Origin: Macrostomum hystrix
Lineage: Eukaryota > Platyhelminthes > Macrostomidae
DNA: 64,000 nucleotides
Direction of reading: 5' to 3'
NCBI GenBank assembly: GCA_950097015.1
Contig: CATNEN010000007.1
Location: forward strand, 8,185,001-8,249,000
Below the pieces are notes generated by a model. It did no database searches and was not told the origin of the DNA. It was given only the letters and a program-made list of their open reading frames with translations. Positions 11,924 to 27,456 of this stretch are shown here, piece by piece; the first letter of the stretch is position 1; every line of letters begins with the position of its first letter. Made by a program: the position numbers and the translations under genes.

Positions 11924-12001
11924 GCCGCACAGCTCAGCGGCATCTAGCCCGGAGCTGTGATTCCGCTACCGCAGCCAGCAGTCCCAGGCCGCATAGCAAC
12001 C

Positions 12002-13210
12002 ATGGGTCTGGGCATGTCCGTGTTCAATTTCACCACGGACTTTCACCAGCCAGGCGAGCTGTACCAGTGCGGCCCAAACGACTCCAGGGACCTGTGCAGC
12101 ATGAGTCGGGTGCTCACCTTTCTAGTTGGCTACCTGTTTCCGCCCATCGCCGTCTTTGGCGTGCTGTCAAACTTCTTTGCCATTTTCATCTTCCTGTTCC
12201 AGCTGGATCGCAAGCGGCTGAATTTGTACCTGGCCTTCCTGGCCTTCTGCGACAATCTCTGCCTCATTGTGTACGGCTGGCTGTGGTACTTCCCGGCCAA
12301 GACGCTGCCCTTTCTGTCAAACAAGCAGCTGTACTTTTATCCCTGGAATCACGGCGTGCTCATCTGCAAGTTCCACCGATTCGGCATGGCCTTTGTGTCC
12401 ACAATGTCCACCACTGCTCAGCTGCTTATAACGGTTAGAAAAAAAATGATAAAATACTTTAGGAAGGCCAATTAGAGGAATAGAGAGTAATGAGGGGGGC
12501 ATTGGGGCAACAGAATACTCATTGGAAATCCGGCCCGCCCGCAGGTGGACCGCTGCCTGAGCATATACTTTCCACTGCGCTTTGCCAACGCGTCCAACAA
12601 GCGCGCCTGGTACGGCATGGGCGTCGTGACGCTCTTCTCCCTGGTGGTGTCTGCGCCCTACTTCTACCTCATGGGCTACTCGCTGACCAGCGAAGGCCAG
12701 CGCGTCTGCTACTTCGCCGACAGCAACAACTACTTCTGGCAGGTGACCAACGTGCTGTTCAACAACTGCGGCCTCATACAGGTGACGCTGATGATCGTTG
12801 CGAACTGCCTGCTCACCGTGCGCCTCATTCGGTACAGGCGTGACCGCGCCAACCTCACCGAGGGCTCCAAGAATCCCAGCCTGTCCTCCAGCGAGGTGTC
12901 CGCCAGCGTCGTACTCGTCATCCTGAGCGTCATCATGATTGTCGGCTCGCTGCCGCAGACGGTGGGCCAGACCATGGCCATGATTGTGGTGAATGACCCG
13001 GTGCTGGTGCTGTTCGCCTACACCCTGTTCGACACCGGCTCCACCATCTTCTTCATCCAGCAGTCCATCAATGTCATCGTCTACTTCACCAGAATGTCGG
13101 ACTTCCGGCGCGCCACCATCGGCTGCTTCTGCTTCTGCCGAAGGAATGGCGGCGGTGGACGCGGCGACTCCAGCGTCAGCTACGCATCCTCCAAGGTTAC
13201 GGGCGTCTAA
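12002..13210 (+). CDS. rhodopsin-type G protein-coupled receptor, peptide-receptor-like (2 exons)
   Basis: Exons 12002-12433 and 12545-13210 join in phase 0 across a 111-bp intron to give 365 aa. The intron interrupts the gene just before the DRY-type motif. The start ATG is in strong context (CAACCATGG). Class A features are N57 in TM1 (VLSNFF), LAFCD with D84 in TM2, C122 at the top of TM3 with C199 in loop 2 as the likely disulfide pair, D146-R147-C148 at the end of TM3 followed by LSIYFPL, P281 in TM6, and N320-V-I-V-Y324 in TM7. Likely glycosylation sites are N9 and N26. The TM6 tryptophan motif (CWxP) and the NPxxY proline are absent, and DRY is DRC. These departures are common in invertebrate peptide receptors such as FMRFamide-type ones, but the ligand cannot be read from sequence. 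It couples to G proteins at the plasma membrane, by family knowledge. The short cytoplasmic tail is Cys- and Gly-rich. Confidence 0.88.
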
Positions 13211-14162
13211 AAGAATTCTCCTTATAACAATGGACCCGACAAGTTGAGCACTGCCGAACTAATCTAGTGGGGCAGTTGTGAATATTATCTGTCAAAACAA
13301 TATACAATTTCATCATTTTACCAAACCCCGCTTGGCCAGCCTAACTGAGCAATGCGAGTCGCGAGCAGACGTCGCAGGCGCCTGTGGTCTCTCGCTTGCT
13401 GCTCTCTCGCAACAAACAGTTATTTAGCAGACTAACTGTGTTGGCTGCTGTCTATATTGAAAACGCATTTTGTTTGTTAATCTTGTCAGTTTATTTCACT
13501 TCTTGCACATTAAAAATACGAGCGTATGTTCAAGAATGTTAAAGTAGCTCGTATTTTCATAGTTAAAGAACATAGGTCCTGTATAAATTGATACTTCCAG
13601 GATACAAAAATCGAAATTTGATGACCATTCATACAACAGCTAAAAAAGTAGGCGGTGCACTTTTCAAGCAGAATCGCTAAAGTACACGCGCACTCAGCAC
13701 CAGAAGTTGGCCTCTCTTGCCTCTGGTATTCAATTCTGTTACCAAGAAACAGTAGAGGTCTACATACCCTCCCGCTCTCTCCTCTATCTGCAGTCATTTC
13801 TTCGGGCGAGGCCAAGGCGAAAGTACGGAGATAGAGCGGCGAGGAGGAGGGGAGGGAGACTTGTAACTTACAGAACGCTGCGGTGTACACTGCAAGTTTG
13901 GTCACATTGCCGGACAGCCGCCTGAGTAAGGGGGTGAGAGAGAGAATATACTTTTCAGACCGCCGTGTCGCGCTCCCCAATGCCCAGCCCTGAGCCTGCC
14001 CTCTCGCTCTGCAACCCAAGTTAAAAACTTAGAGGCCAAAATTTAACCAGAGCTCAGAGACGGGCAGCTCCGGTCTGACGCCGCATCTCTGTGCGCTCCT
14101 CCCGCCCGCTGAATAAGAAGTCCGAAGCCCCACCGCAGCCTGAAGCCAGCGCCAGCGCTGAC
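13211..14162. other. intergenic spacer and presumed promoter of the transporter gene
   Basis: The first half is AT-rich. From about 13680 on it is GC/CT-rich and directly precedes the transporter start. No exon, repeat or clear TATA box is supported. The long minus frame at 13510-14019 lacks coding character. Confidence 0.4.
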
Positions 14163-16109
14163 ATGACCGGCGTCAGCGTCCGCTGGCAGCGAGTCCTGGC
14201 CGTGGTCCTCGTCAGCGCCGTCTTCTTTAGCGACCAGATGCTCACCACGGTCATCATCCCGATTGTTCACGACCAGCTCTGCCGATCGGCCGCGTCCGCT
14301 GCCGTCGAGGCCGACTCTTCTGACGCAGTTATTGCCAACCTGAACTCGGCAGCGGTCGTCAGCAATGCCAGCTCGACTGGTTGCGTCGAGTCAGACGTGA
14401 AAATTCAATCGGCCTTCCTGGTTGGCCTGAAGGGCCTGGTGCAGATCGTCATGAACCCGCTGATCGGCAAGCTCATCGACCTGCTGTTCCCTGCGGCCAT
14501 CCTTCTGGTTGGCATCGCAGCCGACTGCGCCTCCATTCTGCTGTACGGCCTCGGCGACGCCTACTGGGTGTTTCTGCTGGCGCGGGCTGTCAACGGCATC
14601 GGCAGCGCTGCCATCGGCACTAGCGGCCTAGCCCAGGTGGCGGACTCCTTCCCCTCACTGAGGATGCGCAACCGAGCCATCGGCATCGCCAACTTCGTCC
14701 TGTTCTCGGCCAACGCCCTGGGCCCAGCCTACGGCGGCTTCATCTACGAGCGCACGGGTCGCGGCGTGGTGTTCCTGGCCTACCTGCCGATGTTCCTGGC
14801 CACCGCCTGCCTGCTGGCGCCGCTACTGAGGCAGGGGCTGGTGCGGCGGCATAGGCGGCGGTCCGAGGGTAAGCGGTCTAGAAGGCTGTGCCAGAGATCC
14901 TGGTCCAAGTGTCGGTAGATGGGATCTGTCGACGTCTCTAGAGAGGAGTCTTAGGAGTGTCTAGAGATGCCCATCAATCAGAGTGTCTAGAGATTCCCAT
15001 CAATCAGAGTGTCTAGAGATGTATTTCATCCGAGTATCTAGATATGTATTTAATCCGAATATCTAGAGATGCCTGTAGATCTCATTTACGATCACGTTCG
15101 TGGGACACCTGCTGATTTTCTAAGTTTACATTACATCCGCTATGTGACACAGATCTCAAACGCAAGGCGGATTCGGATTTGATCATTTTTGTTGGTCATG
15201 TCGGAGAAGTTTTCCTTCCTTTTTTTAAATTTCGCTTATCAACCTTGACGCATCGTCTGCTCAGATAAAACTAACGAGCCGCCGCATCAGCAGCAGCAGC
15301 CAGAGGAGGCGGCCGCCACAGCTTCCTTGTCAGCAGCCTCATCATCTGCCGCATCGGCGGCTGTCGCAGTCGACGCCGACAAGCTCGTAGCCGACGATGA
15401 TGACGAAGAAGCGAAGAAGCGGCCAAGACCGACGCCGCTGTGGCGGCTGCTGATGGACCCGCACATCGTGGCCTGCGCCGGCGGCCTGATCGTTGCCAAC
15501 CTGTCGCACAACTGCCTGGCCGCCACGCTAGGCATCTGGATGCACCACCGCTACGACGCCACCGACACGCAGAAGGGCCTCGTCTGGCTGCCCACCCTGC
15601 CGTTTCACTTCGCCGCCACCGTGGCCAGCGTGTGGCTCTGCAACCGAGCGCCGGCCTGGCGTGGCTGGATCGCTGCCGCCGGCCTTGTCCTGGGCGGCGT
15701 GGCCTGCGCCCTGCTGCCCTTCATGCCGGGCAAGGCCTGGTGCACGCTGCCCATTGGCCTTGTGTTTGCCAGCATCGCCGTGCTGGACGTGACGCTGCTG
15801 CCGCTGCTCAGCCACTTGGTGGACCGGCGGCACACGCCAGTCTACGGCTCCGTGTCCTGCATCGCACACGCTTCCTTCAGCATCGCCACAGCGTTTGGCG
15901 CCTTCGCCGCTGGGCCAATATTTCTGCACCTGGGCTTTGAATACCTGTTTGTCATCCTGTGCGTTGTGTGCCTGGCCTACGCACCGGTTGTTTTGGTCAC
16001 TAGCAGGATTTATAATCGACACGAGGATTTCTGCAGCCAGCAATTGCAGCAGGCACAGCAACAGCAGCAGCAGCAGCAGCATCAGCAGCATCAACCATCT
16101 AAGGCATAG
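14163..16109 (+). CDS. SLC18-like vesicular transporter of the major facilitator superfamily (2 exons)
   Basis: Exons 14163-14868 and 15265-16109 join through a split GAT codon (phase 1) to give 516 aa. The start is the first in-frame ATG; the frame upstream opens only at 14079 and contains no ATG. The order of conserved segments follows vesicular monoamine/acetylcholine transporters. TM1 has VFFSDQMLTTVIIPI-like sequence with D24. A luminal loop carries an N-glycosylation site at N68. TM2 has K90 (LKGLVQIVMNPLIGKL), TM4 has R141 (LLARAVNGIGS), TM10 has D410 (LDVTLLPLLSHLVDRRHTPV), and TM11 has CIAHASF. Family members exchange luminal protons for cytosolic transmitter in synaptic vesicles. 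The TM11 aspartate of VMAT/VAChT is His437 here, so the substrate may differ. The central cytoplasmic loop (about 240-295) is rich in Gln, Ala and Asp, and the C-terminus is a polyglutamine tract ending SKA. Confidence 0.88.
14935..15085. repeat. degenerate 26-bp tandem repeat in the transporter intron
   Basis: About five units built on GTGTCTAGAGATGCCCATCA. The first three start at 14957, 14983 and 15009, and the later ones diverge at 25-26 bp spacing. It lies in the 396-bp intron 14869-15264. Confidence 0.75.
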
Positions 16110-16168
16110 CATTATAAGCAGTAGATCGCCATTTTGCCCATCTAGCATTAACCACATTCGATAACTTT

Positions 16169-16174
16169 AATAAA
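16169..16174 (+). terminator. polyadenylation signal AATAAA of the transporter gene
   Basis: A canonical AATAAA, 60 bp after the stop codon at 16107-16109, in AT-rich 3' UTR. Confidence 0.6.
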
Positions 16175-17238
16175 AATCAATCCCAATATATAGCAGCATT
16201 GTTAACATGACAGGAATCATCTTACGGCAAAACTAGGTATCAACGAGACTAACCTCTGGGAAACTCATTTCATTTCTATTTTGACTTAATGAAGATGCAA
16301 GGTCAGGATGCATCTGTTTAAACATGGGTGGGCATTTCCAACGGCGCTTATCACGAATCGATGTTTAGGACCAAGCGTTTAGGATTTTTCCACTTGACCT
16401 TGAAGTCCCAAGGCCTGAACTGAGGAAGCCCAGACCCATGTACCAGCTGATGTACATTCGGCCGCATGTACATTCGTGGTCTGAAAGAAGTTCTCTATGG
16501 CTAGAAAAAGAGGGTCACGTTTTGGCCACATATTTAATGGTGCAGTATTCGCTCTTCGATTTTTGTTTTTGTTAAAGTCGCGCCCCGAGCGGACCAATTT
16601 AAATGACGCGTAGACTTAAATTTTCTTACAGGCCTGAACTAAAGAAGATGATCAAATTGTTCGGTTTTATAATTTGTCTTTTAATTATCGAATCTGAAAA
16701 GAAAAGTAGTTATTCCTTCGATATTTCGTAGTTCAAACTTCATAGTTGCACAATTTGCTTAAAAGTAGCATAGATCTTTTTGCAATATTTTATACATTTT
16801 TGTTTTCAGTTTCTTAGATAGAGTAACAACTTTTGAAAGCGTTTTTCTTTCCTCTTCGCCAAGGATTCGAAGCGCCAGAAGCTAATGTTCCTACTGTAAG
16901 TAGGAGAAACGCTTGCAATCTTCTCTATTCTTCCTTTTCTTTTTTTCTTATTGCTAAGACCGTGGAGAGTATTTTTTACGAAAATAAAACAGGTCGAACA
17001 TGCAGTCTTCTGCATATGTTCCTTCACTAATTTTGTATTAAAAGTCAAGCAATAAGAAACATGAGAAAATTATTTGCACTGTTAATACTCGAGGAGGGCA
17101 GAACACTGCTGTTCAGTCTGAAGGGAATTCAGATAAGAGCACGATCAATAAAGACTAAAGTGACGAACAAGCTGACAGGTGGGTAATCTTCGCACCTCTG
17201 ATTGCAAATCTGAGATCCGACTGAGATTATTGGCTGAT
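16175..17238. other. AT-rich spacer between convergent genes
   Basis: It separates the 3' ends of the + transporter and the minus copine-like gene and must hold the 3' UTR of the latter. I see no exon or repeat array. Confidence 0.45.
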
Positions 17239-20200
17239 TTAGGCCATAGACAATGCAGACATCGGCTGACTGTCCCGAGGCTCCAACAAGCCTAGCCTGC
17301 GGATGATAGTGTACTGGTCCGGGATCTCCATCAGCACAGCCACGGCGAATGCGATCTCCGGGTTGTGCCGGTTCTCGCTGACGGTGGCGTGGTAGTTCAC
17401 GAAGCGGAAGTTATCAAACTGGCGCTTCGGCAGCTGCTTGTCGAATTCCACCATCATGTCCCAGGGACCGTCGCCCACGCCTGCGATGGAGGAGGCAGGG
17501 TCACTTTCGGACTGAGTGAGTGAGCAGTGTTGGTGAACGATTGGACTGAGTGACTGAGCAGTGTTGGTGAATGATTGGACTGGGTGAGTGAGCAGTGTTG
17601 GTGAATGATTGGACTGAGTGACTGAGCAGTGTTGGTGAATGATTGGACTGGGTGAGTGAGCAGTGTTGGTGAATGATTGAACTGAGTGACTGAGCAGTGT
17701 TGGTGAATGATTGGACTGGGTGAGTGAGCAGTGTTGGTGAACGATTGGACTGAGTGACTGAGCAGTGTTAGTGAATTATTGGACTGGGTGAATGAGCAGT
17801 GTTGGTGAATGATTGGACTGGGTGAGTGAGCAGTGTTGGTGAATGATTGGACTGGGTGAGTGAGCAGTGTTGGTGAATGATTGGACTGAGTGAGTGAGCA
17901 GTGTTGGTGAATGATTGGACTGGGTGAGTGAGCAGTGTTGGTGAATGATTGGACTGGGTGAGTGAGCAGTGTTGGTGAATGATTGGACTGGGTGAGTGAG
18001 CAGTGTTGGTGAATGATTGGACTGGGTGACTGAGCAGTGTTGGTGAATGATTGGACTGGGTGAGTGAGCAGTGTTGATGAATTTTTGGACTGGGTGAGTG
18101 AGCAGTGTTGGTGAATGATTGGACTGAATGAGTGAGCAGTGTTGGTGAATGATTGGACTGGGTGAGTGAGCAGTGTTGATGAATTTTTGGACTGGGTGAG
18201 TGAGCAGGGCTCATCCATAAGCCCTCTGGTCTGTCCTTGAGTTCAGCTGCTCACCAATGGTTATTATACTCAGCGGCCACAGAGACGCCATCTCGATAGC
18301 CTCGACTGTCTCGCGCTCGCAGACGACCTGTCCGTCGGCCACGATGACCAGGATGTGGTAGGAGCCGGTGGCGCGGCAGATCTGGACCGCCTTCTCGATT
18401 AGCGGCGCAAAGTTCGTCGGTCCGCTGAACTGGGCGGTGCAGGCGCGGTTGCAGTAGGCCTTGAACACGCCCTGCAAAGAAAGCCGAAGCTGTCACTTAT
18501 TGTCTCATTTTCCTATTGTGAATAGAAATAGCTGCAGAAAACTAGTCAGGACTAAAATGCACCTGGAATCCGCAGCAGGTGTCCTCCGAGCCCAGCGGAA
18601 AAACTGCGCCATTTTTGTAGCGAAAGTCGCCGAACCCGAAGGCCGGAATGTGTCCGTCGCCATCTGTCTGGAAGGCCTCCATGGTCTCGCCAAGGGTGAT
18701 AATGACGCTCTGGTAGGGATTCAACCCGCCACTGCGAAGGTCGTGCAGACTGCGACCTCCAAAGCTCTCGGTGCCCTGAGAATCGGTGTTAGTGTAACTG
18801 CCATATGCTCTAGCCATGTGTACTTCTGATTGAGCTTCTGAGTTCATGAGTGAGTTCATGAGTGAGTTCAAGAGTGTGTTGATGAGTGAATTTAAGAGTG
18901 AGTTAATGAGTGAGTTAATGGGTGAGTTGATGAGTGAGTTCATGAGTGAGTTCATGAGTGAGTTCATGAGTGAGTTCATGAGTGAGTTGATGGGTGAGTT
19001 AATGAGTCAGTTCATGAGTGAGTTCATGAGTGAGTTCATGAGTGAGTTCATGAGTGAGTTGATGGGTGAGTTAATGAGTGAGTTGATGGGTGAGTTAATG
19101 AGTCAGTTCATGAGTGAGTTCATGAGTGAGTTCATGAGTGAGTTCATGAGTGAGTTGATGGGTGAGTTAATGAGTGAGTTCAAGAGTGAGTTCAAGAGTG
19201 AGTTCATGAGTGAGTTAATGGGTGAGTTGATGAGTGAGTTCAAGAGTGAGTTCATGAGTGAGTTCATGAGTGAGTTCATGAGTGAGTTGATGGGTGAGTT
19301 AATGAGTGAGTTGATGGGTGAGTTAATGAGTCAGTTCATGAGTGAGTTCATGAGTGAGTTCATGAGTGAGTTCATGAGTGAGTTCATGAGTGAGTTGATG
19401 GGTGAGTTAATGAGTGAGTTCAAGAGTGAGTTCAAGAGTGAGTTCATGAGTGAGTTAATGGGTGAGTTGATGAGTGAGTTCAAGAGTGAGTTCAAGAGTG
19501 AGTTCAAGAGTGAGTTCAAGAGTGAGTTCAAGAGTGAGTTAATGAGTGAGTTCAAGAGTGAGTTCAAGAGTGAGTTCAAGAGTGAGTTAATGAGTGAGTT
19601 CAAGAGTGAGTTCATGAGTGAGTTAATGGGTGAGTTAATGAGTGAGTTCAAGAGTGAGTTCAAGAGTGAGTTAATGAGTGAGTTCAAGAGTGAGTTCATG
19701 AGTGAGTTAATGGGTGAGTTAATGAGTGAGTTCAAGAGTGAGTTCAAGAGTGAGTTAATGAGTGAGTTCAAGAGTGAGTTCATGAGTGAGTTAATGGGTG
19801 AGTTGATGAGTGAGTTCAAGAGTGAGTTAATGAGTGAGTTAATGAATGAGTTCAAGAGTGAGTTCAAGTGTGAGTTCAAGAGTGAGTTAATGGGTGAGTT
19901 CATGATTTCATGAGCACTGTTCACTCACTCAGACACATTCCCTGCGACTCACCTGAAAGTTGTTGCTGGCCGTGAAGTCGATGCCGAAGATGAGGTTCGC
20001 GGACTCAAGGCCCGCCTTCCGCAGCGCATCCTTGACCTCGTTGAGGGTGCGGAAACGGTCCGGATTGGACGGGAACTTGGCCAGGCTGCCGGGCAACAGC
20101 CTGTCGGAGTGCTCATGGTGAGTGCACTCGGCCAGGCCGCCAGGATAGCAGTCTTTCTGGGTGAACACGGCCCTAATGAGATACAGCACCAGCCCCACAG

Positions 20201-20285
20201 CCAGCAGGCTGAGCAGCTGGGCCTGCAGGTCGCTGTGGTGCCACCAGTCGTGCAGGAACTCGTAAACGGAGTCGCTCTGGTCCAT
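17239..20285 (-). CDS. membrane-anchored copine/RGLG-type vWA protein (4 exons)
   Basis: Exons in order of translation are 20285-19953, 18775-18563, 18471-18255 and 17480-17239. All joins are phase-consistent (0, 0, 1) with GT-AG ends, giving 334 aa. Residues about 21-42 form a hydrophobic segment (LLSLLAVGLVLYLIRAVFT). The rest is the copine-type von Willebrand A domain, with MIDAS residues D103-x-T105-x-S107 (GIDFTASN), T201 (SGPTNFAP) and D228 (VADGQ). Family blocks present are SFGGRSLHDL, NPYQSVI, AFGFGDF and GVGDGPWDMM followed by FDNFRFVNY and LMEIPDQY. Copines normally carry two N-terminal C2 domains and RGLG proteins a C-terminal RING; neither is seen here, so this is a vWA domain on a membrane anchor. 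Such domains bind metal and partner proteins. Introns 1 and 3 are minisatellites; intron 2 is 91 bp. Confidence 0.88.
17509..18207. repeat. 34-bp minisatellite filling intron 3 of the copine-like gene
   Basis: About 20 copies of a 34-bp unit with core GAGCAGTGTTGGTGAATGAT. The intron is 17481-18254 (774 bp), and only 28 and 47 bp flank the array. The minus strand is stop-free, which yields false repetitive frames. Confidence 0.95.
18841..19912. repeat. 12-bp minisatellite filling intron 1 of the copine-like gene
   Basis: About 89 units of GTGAGTTCATGA with variants TTCAAGA, TTAATGA and TTGATGG. The intron is 18776-19952 (1,177 bp), with 65 and 40 bp outside the array. Both strands are open in frame (MSEF and LMNS repeats), which explains the long false frames. 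Confidence 0.95.
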
Positions 20286-21278
20286 GCGGCTCCAACTGTG
20301 CTCTCAGTCTCTACACAATGCTTTGCTCTCTGGTGGCGAAAGGAATTTCACTTTACGAAAATATTTTGCTGCGCGTGTAATTCTGCACAATGTACGCCTG
20401 TGCAACACTCTCCTAACATCTCTGTCCTGTGAGCATGCCTTGCCGAGTCTACCACACCCTATGCCAGAATCTGCACTGCACATTGTACAGAATTGTCCGC
20501 TTATTATTGCCGCTCAATGCAATGAGGCACAGAGACTTGCAGCTGCACACAGGTGGAATCCGAGTGCACTGACGCAAATCTCATCTTGCGACCTTGAGCT
20601 GCGAGTTTTTCTACAAGTTGCCAACAAAAATGCACCGACTGCACTGGAGGCTCAACTCAACTGCACCGATTCATTTCTGAGTTTCTGAATTTTCTGAATT
20701 CTTTTACAAACTTTCACTTTACCGAACTTTTGCAAACCTTTTTTTCGAAGCAATGCTCTGGCACCATATTAGCATTTGCCCTTTGTAGTCATCATTGCGA
20801 CATTTACGAACACTTTCCGGCATTAAGAAGAACAAATTCAAACAGATTCATCTGTTAAAATGCTCTGTTAGCAAAGCACCAAGCAAGGTTATTTCGAGCA
20901 TATCTAGGCTGTGTAGTTCTGAGAAATCTGTCATAATTCTGCAGCAAGTTGCAGTGAAAAAGGAACAAACAGCCTGTCAGCTAGACAAGAGAAATCAAAA
21001 TAGTATTGCATCGCGCCGCAGCCGCTTATAGTGAACTATTTACAATCGTGTATGAATTTGATAAATAAATATTGGATATAATGGAATCATCCACAGTAAC
21101 AAAGTCAACGAGAAAAATCAATAATTACTTGTGCACTACTCAAAATCAGTAGTAAACAAGGCAAGTGAGACACAAAGACAAGAACATTGAAAAAGAGAAA
21201 ATCAATAGTGATTAATGAATGAAATATGCAACTGAAAGTGTCTGAAATAGATTGCTGACAACTGGTCTTTTCAAAAAA
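20286..21278. other. spacer between two minus-strand genes
   Basis: It holds the 5' flank of the copine-like gene and the 3' flank of the next gene upstream. No TATA or polyadenylation signal could be fixed with confidence and no exon is supported. Confidence 0.4.
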
Positions 21279-25861
<4,583 letters not shown>

Positions 25862-26536
25862 TCTTAGTCTTCGGCTGTACTTTTCCTCTGAATGCGCCTT
25901 GAAAGCGAACTGACTGAAATGTCTCGGAGTGAGTGCTGGTGGCTGCTTGGTCAGGGCGTCCCTTTTTTAGCCATGGCCGGGCTGAGCACCCACCCCACCG
26001 CCCAGCGGGTTCCAGCCCAGGCAGCGCCTGAACCAATAGGAGGCCAGCTCGCTTCTTATTGGCGGCTGGCATAGTGGGGCCTGAGCAATTTGGGGCAGTG
26101 CAGCTGATTGTTGCACGATGTACTCACGCATCTGCTCAGGTCCGATCCGCTAATGCCCGGCGGCGCCCCTGCTGCTCAACTCCTTTGAGCAGTCTCCGCC
26201 CACACGGTACACACGGGCAGCACCTGTTTACAATAAATAAATGTGAAAATTGACCTGCGCATCGAATAGGACAGTCTGAGTCTGTGTGCTAGCAACGTGT
26301 TTTTGATAGGAGAGGTGCAAATTGTTCATATTTCATACTCACTTTTTTCATATTTTTTCGTACATAAATGGTCAATAATTAGTGTAAAAACGAATTTAAG
26401 TAAATTTGCTAAGTGGCTTTGCATAGCTGTGTGACAAATTAAGGCCTTATACTGCTCTGTTACAAAAATGATTAACGAAATGCTTTCAAATAATTACCTT
26501 AACTTGTGCCATGAAAATTCGGCCGTTGATAAATTA
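25862..26536. promoter_or_regulatory. upstream region of the 430-aa gene with CCAAT boxes
   Basis: A GC-rich block immediately upstream of the minus-strand start. It contains ACCAATAGG near 26033 and an inverted copy TTATTGGCGG near 26056, and on the minus strand a CTAAAAAAGGG stretch near 25965. These are promoter-like motifs, but no start site can be fixed. Beyond about 26240 the sequence is AT-rich and featureless. Confidence 0.3.
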
Positions 26537-27456
26537 CTCAGTCAATTATCTCATCTATCCCAGTCAATTCTCTCATCTATCCCAGTCAATTCTCTCATCT
26601 ATCCCAGTCAATTCTCTCATCTATCCCAGTCAATTCTCTCATCTATCCCAGTCAATTCTCTCATCTATCCCAGTCAATTCTCTCATCTATCCCAGTCAAT
26701 TCTCTCATCTATCCGAGTCAATTCTCTCATCTATCCCAGTCAATTCTCTCATCTATCCCAGTCAATTCTCTCATCTATCCCAGTCAATTCTCTCATCTAT
26801 CCCAGTCAATTATCTCATCTATCCGAGTCAATTCTCTCATCTATCCCAGTCAATTCTCTCATCTATCCCAGTCAATTCTCTCATCTATCTCAGTAAATTC
26901 TCTCATCTATCTCAGTCAATTCTCTCATCTATCCCAGTCAATTCTCTCATCTATCCCAGTCAATTCTCTCATCTATCCCAGTCAATTCTCTCATCTATCC
27001 CAGTCAATTCTCTCATCTATCCCAGTCAATTCTCTCAGCTATCCCAGTCAATTCTCTCATCCATCCCAGTCAATTCTCTCATCCATCCCAGTCAATTCTC
27101 TCATCTATCCCAGTCAATTCTCTCATCTATCCCAGTCAATTCTCTCATCTATCCCAGTCAATTCTCTCATCTATCCGAGCCAATTCTCTCATCTATCCCA
27201 GTCAATTCTCTCATCTATCCCAGTCAATTCTCTCATCTATCTCAGTCAATTCTCTCATCTATCCCAGTCAATTCTCTCAGCTATCCCAGTCAATTCTCTC
27301 ATCTATCCCAGTCAATTCTCTCATCTATCCCAGTCAATTCTCTCATCTATCTCAGTCAATTCTCTCAACTGTCACAGTCAATTCTCTCAGCTATCCCAGT
27401 CAATTCTCTCATCTATCCCAGTCAATTCTCTCATCTATCCCAGTCAATTCTCTCAA
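26537..27456. repeat. 22-bp minisatellite
   Basis: About 42 units with core CTCATCTATCCCAGTCAATT. Variants have CTATCCGAG, CTATCTCAG, CAGCTATC or CATCCATC. The + strand has one G per unit in most copies. The false frames it gives (SHLSQSILSSIPVNSLIYPS) cycle because 22 is not a multiple of three. Confidence 0.95.

Noticed and set aside
13510-14019. 169-codon minus-strand frame upstream of the transporter
   Set aside because: No codon bias, no recognisable domain, and it overlaps the presumed promoter region.
18846-19924. MSEF-repeat (+) and LMNS-repeat (-) proteins
   Set aside because: Both are readings of the 12-bp array in intron 1 of the copine-like gene, whose flanking exons join in phase.
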